Part shown: one piece after another, positions 26,333 to 33,719 of the stretch
Layout of the letters: each line of letters opens with the position of its first letter
Position numbering within the stretch: the stretch's first letter is position 1
NCBI RefSeq assembly: GCF_900890425.1
Contig: NZ_CAAHFG010000004.1
Location: 124,001 to 188,000, forward strand
DNA length: 64,000 nt
From: Pontiella desulfatans
Lineage (GTDB): Bacteria > Verrucomicrobiota > Kiritimatiellia > Kiritimatiellales > Pontiellaceae
Direction of reading: 5' to 3'
Notes under the pieces: model-generated
The model's database searches: none
What the model was told of the DNA's origin: nothing
Seen by the model: the letters and a program-made list of their open reading frames with translations, nothing else
Position numbers and translations under genes: made by a program

Positions 26333-26367
26333 AAAAAACCCTGCCATCATTGCTGACAACAGGGTTT
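26333..26367 (-). terminator. rho-independent terminator downstream of tRNA-Asn
   Basis: On the minus strand AAACCCTG pairs with CAGGGTTT across a 16-base loop, followed by a T run. It lies directly after the tRNA on its own strand. Confidence 0.8.
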
Positions 26368-26371
26368 AAAA

Positions 26372-26446
<75 letters not shown>

Positions 26447-26706
26447 ATTCTCGTAAGAGGCGAACAAGGTACAATAATCGCCGGGGAAGTCAACACCTTG
26501 AAAACAACTTTTTTCGGGCCTTTCCCGCATCATTTCCCGCGCCCCTTGCAAACGGGGAAGCAGGAGCGCACCCCGGGGGCGGGGCGCCATTTGCGGATTA
26601 AAACTATAATGTTTAAAGCCTATCTACTCGCATTGTTGGACGGGATGGCCCATGATTTGGCGGTTTGGCATAGTATGCCGTATTAAAAAGTGATACCAAA
26701 AGCAAG

Positions 26707-28203
26707 ATGACAGAGAAGAACCACACCCTCAGCGGACTCCATATCAACCTTTTTCTTACCGGTCGCCCTTGCCTGGTGGTCGGCGGCGGCAAGGTTGCAA
26801 CACGCAAAATCCAGATGCTGCTCGAAGCCGGGGCGAAGGTCGCGGTTGTCAGCCCCGACGTCTGCGGCGAGCTCGGCGGGCTGATTGAACACGGCCAGGT
26901 GACCCACACCGTCCGCAGGTTCGAGGATCACGACATTGCGGGAGCAACCCTCGTCTATGCCGCCACCAACAGCCGCGGCATCAACCGCAACGTGCTCGAG
27001 GCCTGCCGCGAAAAGGGCATCCTCTGCTGCTGCGTGGACGGAAACTGGGCACAAAGCGACTTTTCCACCCCGGCCACCGCGCGGCACGACAATCTGCTGC
27101 TGTCGGTTTCCTCCGGCGGCAACGATTGCCGCCAGTCGAAAATGGTCAAGAACAGCCTGGCGCGCCACCTCAAGATGATGGACTCCGCCCACCTCGTTGT
27201 GGTCGGCACCGACCACAACCACCTGACGGTGGAGGAGCGCGAGCCGTTCCACCTGACCGGGCACAAGTTCGAGCGCGCCGGGTTCATGATCATGCAGCTG
27301 TGGGGCATCCACGAATTCATGGTGCTCAACACCTGCAACCGCGTCGAGGTGATCGCCGTCGTTTCGGCGGAGACGGCCGAGAACGGCATTCTGCGCCACA
27401 TCATGGGCTTCACCCAGCTCAAGGAAGACAAATACTACTTGAAGACCGGCAGGGAGGCCTTCGAGCACCTTTGCCTCGTCACGGCGGGCATGCTCTCGCA
27501 GACGCCCGGCGAAAACCACATTACCGCGCAGATCAAGGAGGCGCTCGAAACCGCCAAGATGCGCGGCTGGACGGGGAACATGATGCAGGAATGGATCTCC
27601 TCCGCCCTCTTTGTTTCGAAGGCGATCAAGAACGAGGTTTCCCCGTTGCTGCACAACTACGAGATCGAAGACCTCGCCCTGCGCTACCTCGAAGCCCACG
27701 GCAAGGAGCTCGCCCAATCCACCCTGATGGTGCTCGGCGCGGGGATGGTCGGCAAGGGGCTGGTCAAAGACAGCCTCTCCAGGGTGGGAAAGATTATCTG
27801 GTGCTACCACGTCAACAAGCCCGATGTCCCCGCCGACTGGAACGGCAAGGTTGAGCTGTGCACCTTCAACGACATGAAGAACCGCATCACCGATGCCGAC
27901 ACCATTGTCAGCGCCACCGATGCGCCCGGCCATATTCTTCATATGGCGCACGCCCCGTTCTTCAACCAGGAGCGTCCCGTCATGGTCATCGACCTCGGCA
28001 TGCCACGAAACATCGACCCCGAACTCGACGACCTCTCCTCGGACGTCACCGTGGTTGATCTCGACGGGCTCAAATACTGGTATCGTCGTGAACTGACCGA
28101 CATAAACGAGGTCCTCATCCGCAGCCGCGCCATCGCCGCCCAAAACAAAGAGCTCTATGAAAAAATCGCCAATAGTTTTAAAGGCGGGCACGCGGCCGAG
28201 TAG
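26707..28203 (+). CDS. hemA: fusion: precorrin-2 dehydrogenase-like domain + glutamyl-tRNA reductase
   Basis: 498 residues joining two enzymes of tetrapyrrole synthesis. Residues about 8-155 are the NAD-binding CysG-N/Met8-type domain ('CLVVGGGKVATRKIQMLLEA', 'YAATNSRGINRNV', 'ARHDNLLLSVSSGGN'), which oxidises precorrin-2 and may insert iron to give sirohaem. Residues about 162-495 are glutamyl-tRNA reductase: substrate domain with catalytic Cys210 in 'VLNTCNRVEV', the 'TPGENHITAQIKEAL' segment (canonically 'LGEPQILGQVK', so partly diverged), NADPH loop 'LGAGMVGKG' (343-351), and a C-terminal dimerisation region that is shorter than usual. It overlaps the next gene by 47 bases. Together they encode the first committed step and the late sirohaem branch on two polypeptides. 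Confidence 0.9.
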   Translation: MTEKNHTLSGLHINLFLTGRPCLVVGGGKVATRKIQMLLEAGAKVAVVSPDVCGELGGLIEHGQVTHTVRRFEDHDIAGATLVYAATNSRGINRNVLEACREKGILCCCVDGNWAQSDFSTPATARHDNLLLSVSSGGNDCRQSKMVKNSLARHLKMMDSAHLVVVGTDHNHLTVEEREPFHLTGHKFERAGFMIMQLWGIHEFMVLNTCNRVEVIAVVSAETAENGILRHIMGFTQLKEDKYYLKTGREAFEHLCLVTAGMLSQTPGENHITAQIKEALETAKMRGWTGNMMQEWISSALFVSKAIKNEVSPLLHNYEIEDLALRYLEAHGKELAQSTLMVLGAGMVGKGLVKDSLSRVGKIIWCYHVNKPDVPADWNGKVELCTFNDMKNRITDADTIVSATDAPGHILHMAHAPFFNQERPVMVIDLGMPRNIDPELDDLSSDVTVVDLDGLKYWYRRELTDINEVLIRSRAIAAQNKELYEKIANSFKGGHAAE

Positions 28204-30274
28204 CCTGGCCCTTACGCAGACCCGCGGGGCGCTGGACCGGATCGAGGGCATGCTCGAAGAAATTGCCTTCGACATGGTGCCGATCACCTCGGTCGGCGAC
28301 ACCGACCGCACCACCGACCTGCGCGAAAGCCCGGCCGACTTCTTCACCCGCGAGCTCGACGAAGCCCTGCTGCGGGGCGAGGTCGACCTCGCCGTACATA
28401 GTGCCAAGGATCTGCCGGAGCCGATGCCGGGAGGGATCGACTGGTTCTGGCTACCCTGGCGCGAGGAGCCGCGCGATGCGCTCATCCTCGCCCCCGGCCG
28501 CACCATCGCCGACCTGCCAGACCATCCCGTCATCGGCGTCAGCTCGGAGCGGCGCGAGGCCTATTGCACCCAACGGTTCCCCAACGGTATCCAGAAAAAC
28601 ATCCGCGGCAACATCGAGGAGCGCATTGCGCAGGTCGACCGCGGCGACTTCGACCTGGTGGTGATGGCCGCCGCCGCACTGTTCCGCCTCGGCATCGAAG
28701 AGCGCATCACGGAATGGATCGAACTCGACGAGTTGGAGGTTCCCGAAGGCCAGGGCCACCTCGCCGTCACCTTCCGCGAGGGCGACGAACGGATGATGGC
28801 ATTGCGTAGCCTGTTCATGCACGCGGTCACCTTTGCCGGCGCGGGCGTCAGCAACAAGGAGCTGTGCACCATCGCCACCCTGCGCGCATTGAAGCAGTGC
28901 AACATTTGCCTCTACGACTCGCTCATCGACGAATCCCTGCTCAACGAGCTTCCGCCGGGTGCCCAGAAGATCGACGTGGGCAAACGTTGCGGCGCACATT
29001 CCAAGGAGCAGCACGAAACCACCAAGCTGATTTGCGAGTGCGTGCGCCGGAGCAAGCGCGTGGTCCGCCTCAAGGGCGGCGACCCCGGCATCTTTGGCCG
29101 GTTGGCCGAAGAGACCGAAGCGCTCGAACAGCTCGGCATCCCTTTCCGCGTCATCCCCGGCATCAGCGCGCTGCAGGCCGCCACCACCGGAACGGGCATG
29201 CTGCTGACCCGCCGCAATGTTTCCCGCGGTTTCGTGGCGCTCACCCCGCGCAAGAGCGGCGGGGCCCTCGCCCGCTGCGATGCGGCGATGAAGGACACGC
29301 TTCCGGTCATCTACTACATGTCGATCCGCGCCATCGACCGCATTTCGGAACAACTGCTCGAAGACGGCCACCCGGCCGACACCCCCGCCGCCATCGTCTA
29401 CAACGCGGGCGGCGAGGATGAGCGGATCTTCAAGCTGACGATCGGCGAGCTGCCGCGGCACGCGCAAGACCACTGCATCCGGCAGCCCGGCCTGATCCTC
29501 GTCGGCGACATTACGGCCCATGGCTACAAGCCCGATCTCGGCGCCTTGCGGGGCAAACGAATCCTGCTCACCTGCTCCGAATCCATCCAGCAAAAGGCGG
29601 TCGATCTCGTGCACGACCTCGGCGGCCACCCCATCCAATATCCGCTGATCAAACTGCAATGCAGACGTAACATCCCGCTTCGTTGCGATGGCTTCGATTG
29701 GCTGGTGGCAACCTCCCCCTCCTCCGTTCGCTCGTTCATGGAAATCGTGGCTCAACAACGGATCGACTTCCGCACCATCCCGAAAATCATGGTATGCGGC
29801 CGCGGCACCGCCGCCGAATTTGCGGAATACGGCATCCGCGCCGATGCCCAGCCGGAAGGCCACTTCAGCGCCGAAGCGCTCAAGGCCCTTGGCCACGAAC
29901 TGCTGAAACCCGGCGACAAGGTGCTGCGCGTCCGCTCCGACAAAGCCGGCACCGATCTCGCCGATGCCCTGCGCACAACGGGCGCCGAGGTCGAGGACGC
30001 CATCATCTACGACAACGAACAGGTGGTTCACGACGAACTGCCGGAGTTCGATGCCGTCTTTTTCGCCAGCGCCTCCGGCGTGGAATCGTTCATTGCCCAA
30101 TGGGGCGTTGAAGCGCTGAAGAACAAGACCACCGTCGTGATCGGCAAGCCCACTGCCGATGCCCTGGCGAACCATAACCTCGAACCGGATGTTCTTGCGG
30201 GGGAATCGACCATCCCCGGCGCCATCCAAGCGCTGGCGAAAAACTACGTTGCACAAATGGTAATTGATTCTTAA
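28157..30274 (+). CDS. triple fusion: HemC (truncated) + uroporphyrinogen III methyltransferase + HemD
   Basis: 705 residues. About 5-222: porphobilinogen deaminase domains 1 and 2, with 'AGTRPSSLAL', 'DLAVHSAKDLP' (catalytic Asp85), 'GVSSERREAYC' and 'NIRGNIEERIAQVDRGDFDL', ending at 'PEGQGHLAVTFREGDERM'. The third HemC domain, with the 'GGCxxP' cysteine that holds the dipyrromethane cofactor, is absent. About 224-460: SUMT/CobA ('TFAGAGVSNKELCTIATLRA', 'RLKGGDPGIFGR', 'VIPGISALQAA'). About 465-705: uroporphyrinogen III synthase ('RGKRILLTCSESIQQKAVDL', 'VRSDKAGTDLADAL', 'VFFASASGVESF'). The product would turn porphobilinogen into precorrin-2. It starts 47 bases inside the hemA fusion, so it is translated from the same message. 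Confidence 0.9.
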   Translation: MKKSPIVLKAGTRPSSLALTQTRGALDRIEGMLEEIAFDMVPITSVGDTDRTTDLRESPADFFTRELDEALLRGEVDLAVHSAKDLPEPMPGGIDWFWLPWREEPRDALILAPGRTIADLPDHPVIGVSSERREAYCTQRFPNGIQKNIRGNIEERIAQVDRGDFDLVVMAAAALFRLGIEERITEWIELDELEVPEGQGHLAVTFREGDERMMALRSLFMHAVTFAGAGVSNKELCTIATLRALKQCNICLYDSLIDESLLNELPPGAQKIDVGKRCGAHSKEQHETTKLICECVRRSKRVVRLKGGDPGIFGRLAEETEALEQLGIPFRVIPGISALQAATTGTGMLLTRRNVSRGFVALTPRKSGGALARCDAAMKDTLPVIYYMSIRAIDRISEQLLEDGHPADTPAAIVYNAGGEDERIFKLTIGELPRHAQDHCIRQPGLILVGDITAHGYKPDLGALRGKRILLTCSESIQQKAVDLVHDLGGHPIQYPLIKLQCRRNIPLRCDGFDWLVATSPSSVRSFMEIVAQQRIDFRTIPKIMVCGRGTAAEFAEYGIRADAQPEGHFSAEALKALGHELLKPGDKVLRVRSDKAGTDLADALRTTGAEVEDAIIYDNEQVVHDELPEFDAVFFASASGVESFIAQWGVEALKNKTTVVIGKPTADALANHNLEPDVLAGESTIPGAIQALAKNYVAQMVIDS

Positions 30275-30315
30275 TGGCCCTTTACACGGCCAGGGCTTCC
30301 ATGTAGTGAGAATGC

Positions 30316-31539
30316 ATGATGAATACACCAAAACTTCTTCTGGCCGTTGTTCTTGCATCCACCCTGCACGAGGGCAACGCCATCACGGTTTCGGATATCG
30401 TCGATGATGTAACGCTAGGCAGCTACTCGAACTTCCACAACAACCTGTTCGTTTCAACCGGGCACAGCCGCGGCTTCAGCCACAACGCCGGCCTGCGGGA
30501 ACCGGCCTACCAGCACGACCTTGCCCGCGACTACATCGCCTCCAACCTCGTGGCCATGGGCTATGACACGCAACTCGATCCATTCCACTTTGAGTTCGAT
30601 GGATACCAATACACCAACTGCAACAATGTGGTGGCCATCAAACCCGGCCTATCCGGAACCAACATCCTCGTGATCGGCGCGCATTACGATACGGCCGATC
30701 TCGGCAATACCGATGCACCGGTCACCAACACATGCCCCGGCGCGGACGACAATGCCAGCGGCGTGGCCGCATTGCTTGAGATCGCCACAGTGGTGAAAGA
30801 GTACACCTTCCGCGACACGATCTACTTCATCGCCTTCGATGGGGAGGAAAAGGGGCTGGCGGGCTCCACGCATTTCGTCGATACGCACACCACCGATGAT
30901 CCATCCGAAACCAACGCCATCCTCCGCTCAACCATTGAGGGCATGATCAGCGTGGACATGATTGCCTTCAATCTGGACACCACACCGGACACGCTCCATG
31001 TGGAGGCGGATCCGAACCCGGTGCGCAACGGGCTTATCCAAGCCATAACGAACCACACCGGCATAGGGATCATCGAGTTGCCTCACATAGGGGCAAGCGA
31101 TCATGCCCCGTTCCATGATGCAGGAATTGATACGGTACTCATTTTTGAGGGCGATTTCATGGATTTGTCCACGGGCTACCCACTAATCCTGAATACCATC
31201 ATGCATTCCGACATGGACTCGACCGATACGCCGGGCGTGATGGACTACGACATCTGCACAGAAGTATCCAGGGCCATCGCCCACTTCCTCTGCGACCAGG
31301 CCGGCGTCATCCCCCCGGCCACGCTCGAACCGGCCATCGAAGGTGAAAGCACGCTTGAAGTCCGCTGGCAGTCCAGTCCGGGCGTCGATTATACATTGTA
31401 TGGGGCCGACAGCCTCCTGCAGACCAACGGCTGGGATTTCATCCAACACATTCCGGCAACGAACACAACGACCGAACTCGCCGTCGAGCTGGATCTGACC
31501 ACCGTTACACAACGCATGTTCAAGGTTCTGGGCGAGTAG
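30316..31539 (+). CDS. secreted M28-family zinc peptidase
   Basis: 407 residues with an N-terminal signal peptide (about 1-22). The two-zinc M28 site is complete: His123 and Asp125 region in 'VIGAHYDT', bridging Asp144 in 'CPGADDNASGV', catalytic Glu177/178 in 'AFDGEEKGLAGS', Asp214 in 'ISVDMIAF', and His297 in 'NTIMHSDMDS'. Such enzymes are aminopeptidases or other exopeptidases acting outside the cell. The last 75 residues ('VRWQSSPGVDYTLYGADSLL' to 'MFKVLGE') are the STNL module shared with other secreted proteins here. ATGATG at 30316 gives two possible starts. It follows the hem genes by 40 bases but is unlikely to be related functionally. Confidence 0.92.
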   Translation: MMNTPKLLLAVVLASTLHEGNAITVSDIVDDVTLGSYSNFHNNLFVSTGHSRGFSHNAGLREPAYQHDLARDYIASNLVAMGYDTQLDPFHFEFDGYQYTNCNNVVAIKPGLSGTNILVIGAHYDTADLGNTDAPVTNTCPGADDNASGVAALLEIATVVKEYTFRDTIYFIAFDGEEKGLAGSTHFVDTHTTDDPSETNAILRSTIEGMISVDMIAFNLDTTPDTLHVEADPNPVRNGLIQAITNHTGIGIIELPHIGASDHAPFHDAGIDTVLIFEGDFMDLSTGYPLILNTIMHSDMDSTDTPGVMDYDICTEVSRAIAHFLCDQAGVIPPATLEPAIEGESTLEVRWQSSPGVDYTLYGADSLLQTNGWDFIQHIPATNTTTELAVELDLTTVTQRMFKVLGE

Positions 31540-31576
31540 GTATTGCCCCGCGCACCGGATGTTGTAAAGTGGGCCG

Positions 31577-33586
31577 ATGATTTCCCTCGATCCAGTGCCG
31601 ACCCCGCAGGCCGCAAAAATATCCGACCAGTTCTTTGAACCGGGCGGACTCTTCGAGCAGCACTGCACCGGAAGCGGGATCGATTTCGAGCTACGCCCGC
31701 AGCAGCAAAAGATGGCGCGCGCCGTGGCCGATGCGGGCGGTTTCGGCCACCACCTCGCGGTCGAGGCCGGCACCGGGGTCGGCAAAAGCTTCGCCTACCT
31801 CGTGCCCCAGATCCTCACCGCGCTCGAACACGAAACCCGCTGCGTCATCGCCACCTACACGATCACCTTGCAGGAACAGCTGATGCACAAGGACATCCCC
31901 TTCGTGCGCGAAGCCCTCGGCCGCGACTTCAAGGCGGTCATGGTGAAGGGCCGCTCGAACTATCTCTGCCTGCTGCGCCTCCAGCGCGCGCGCCGCACCA
32001 GCGGCGACCTGTTCGATGCCACCCGCGAGGGACAGCTCGACGCCATCTACGCGGCCGCCCAGGCCAGGAAGCTGGGCGATGGCTCCTACCAGGAACTCGA
32101 CGAACAGCCCGACCACGAGGTCTGGGGCGCCATCTGCGCCGAGCACGGCAACTGCCCCGGCAAGCGCTGCCCGTTCCATAAGGAGTGCTACTACATCAAC
32201 GCCCGGCAGGAGATGCAGAACGCGCAGGTGCTGGTGGTGAACCACTCGCTCTTCTTTTCCGAGCTGGCGCTGCGCGCCGAGGGCGCCGCGATGCTGCCGC
32301 CCTATGGCTATGTCGTCTTCGACGAAGCGCACCAGATGGAGCACGTCGCCTCGTCGCACCTCGGCATCCGCCTTTCGCTCTACCAGATCGACTACTGGCT
32401 GCGCCGCCTGCATTCCGAAAAGCGGCGCGGCCTGCTTTCCGTGCTCAAGGACGGCAAGGGCACCTTCATGGTCGACCAGATCCGCGAGTCGGCGGATCGG
32501 TTTTTCGAGGCCATCAGGGACCACTTCAAGCTGGGCCCCCAGAAAACCCAGCAGCGCGTCTTCGACCCCCCGCCCATCGAAACCGACCTCCCGCTAAAGA
32601 TCACCAATCTCTGCATCCATCTCAAAACCGTTACGCAGACCACCGACAACGAGGATACGCAATCGGAGGTCAAATCGCTCCGCAACAAGGGGCTCGAGCT
32701 GCGCGACACCATCGAATCGTTTCTGAAGCAGTCGCTGGAGGGGCAGGTCTATTGGGTCGAGGTGCAGGGGCGCCGCCGCCTGCCGGTGCTCTATTCCGCA
32801 CCGGTCGATGTTGGCCCGATCCTGCGCGAAGTGCTGTTCGAGGAAATCCCCTGCGTCATCATGACCAGCGCCACGCTGGCCGTCGGCAACAGCCTGGAAT
32901 ATTTCCGCCACCGCATCGGCGCGGACGAATGCCAGGAGCTGCGCGTGGGTTCGCCGTTCGACTATTCCCGCCAGATGCAGGTGCAGATCCCCATCAATAT
33001 GCCGCCGCCCTCCGCGAACAATTTCGAGGAAAAGGCCGTAAGCGCCATCAAGCACTTCGTGAACGAAAGCCGGGGCCGCGCCTTCGTGCTCTTCACCAAC
33101 GCCCGCTTCATGCGGAAGGTGGCCGACGAGCTGCGCTTCGACTTTGAGCTCGAGGGCTACGAATTCCTCGTGCAGGGCTCCGGCACACCGCCCAAGACCA
33201 TGCTTGAAAAATTCCGCAACCACGATGCGGCGGTGCTGTTCGGCCTCGACCGCTTCTGGATGGGCGTCGATGTGCAGGGCGAGGCGCTGAGCAACGTCAT
33301 CATCACCCGCCTGCCCTTCGCCGTGCCCGACCACCCGTTGATCGAGGCCCGTTTCGAGGCCATCGAAAAGCGCGGGGGAAACCCGTTCAAGGAATATTCC
33401 CTGCCCGAGGCCGTGCTCAAGTTCCGCCAGGGCGTTGGCCGCCTCATCCGCAGCGGCAGCGACTTTGGAACGGTCACGATCCTCGACAGCCGGGTCTGCA
33501 ACCAGTGGTATGGCCGCCTCTTCCTCGAATCGATCGAGGACTGCCCCATCGAACAGGTCGAAGTGCCGGGGCTGGGGGACGATTAG
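31577..33586 (+). CDS. dinG: DinG/Rad3-like ATP-dependent DNA helicase
   Basis: 669 residues. Superfamily 2 XPD/DinG layout: Q-type motif 'FELRPQQQKMARAV', Walker A 'AGTGVGKS', motif Ia 'IATYTITLQEQLM', an iron-sulphur insertion with cysteines at 'SNYLCLLR', 'AEHGNCPGKRCPFHKECYY', Walker B DEAH ('YVVFDEAHQMEH'), 'MTSATLAVG' and the C-terminal motifs 'LFGLDRFWMGVDVQG' and 'QGVGRLIRSGSD'. DinG enzymes unwind 5'-tailed DNA, R-loops and G-quadruplexes. No exonuclease domain is fused. The ATG is only 37 bases after the M28 peptidase stop. Its stop codon is part of the left arm of a 133-bp palindromic element. Confidence 0.93.
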   Translation: MISLDPVPTPQAAKISDQFFEPGGLFEQHCTGSGIDFELRPQQQKMARAVADAGGFGHHLAVEAGTGVGKSFAYLVPQILTALEHETRCVIATYTITLQEQLMHKDIPFVREALGRDFKAVMVKGRSNYLCLLRLQRARRTSGDLFDATREGQLDAIYAAAQARKLGDGSYQELDEQPDHEVWGAICAEHGNCPGKRCPFHKECYYINARQEMQNAQVLVVNHSLFFSELALRAEGAAMLPPYGYVVFDEAHQMEHVASSHLGIRLSLYQIDYWLRRLHSEKRRGLLSVLKDGKGTFMVDQIRESADRFFEAIRDHFKLGPQKTQQRVFDPPPIETDLPLKITNLCIHLKTVTQTTDNEDTQSEVKSLRNKGLELRDTIESFLKQSLEGQVYWVEVQGRRRLPVLYSAPVDVGPILREVLFEEIPCVIMTSATLAVGNSLEYFRHRIGADECQELRVGSPFDYSRQMQVQIPINMPPPSANNFEEKAVSAIKHFVNESRGRAFVLFTNARFMRKVADELRFDFELEGYEFLVQGSGTPPKTMLEKFRNHDAAVLFGLDRFWMGVDVQGEALSNVIITRLPFAVPDHPLIEARFEAIEKRGGNPFKEYSLPEAVLKFRQGVGRLIRSGSDFGTVTILDSRVCNQWYGRLFLESIEDCPIEQVEVPGLGDD

Positions 33587-33717
33587 AGCATTTCACGAAT
33601 GAAATGCCGCAACCTGATGGAGGGACCGGTTCCACCCGGTCTTCCATTCGAGCGGGTTCAGTCGGGGTGGAACCCGACCCTCCACTTTTCTACGGCATCT
33701 CATTCGTGAACCGCTCT
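33585..33717. repeat. 133-bp palindromic element (REP/MITE-like)
   Basis: The ends AGAGCATTTCACGAATGAAA+TGCCG (33585-33609) and CGGCATCTCATTCGTGAACC+GCTCT (33693-33717) are inverted copies with 22 of 25 matches. Inside, TGGAGGGACCGGTTCCACC and a reverse copy ending CCCGACCCTCCA form a second, inner inverted repeat, so the whole can fold into one long hairpin. No gene is inside. It fills the gap between convergent dinG and the subtilase gene. The TGGAGGG arm start recurs in the hairpin at 60908-60975. Confidence 0.8.
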
Positions 33718-33719
33718 AG

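Noticed and set aside
28451-30358. 635-codon minus-strand frame opposite the hem fusion
   Set aside because: Shadow frame without motifs.
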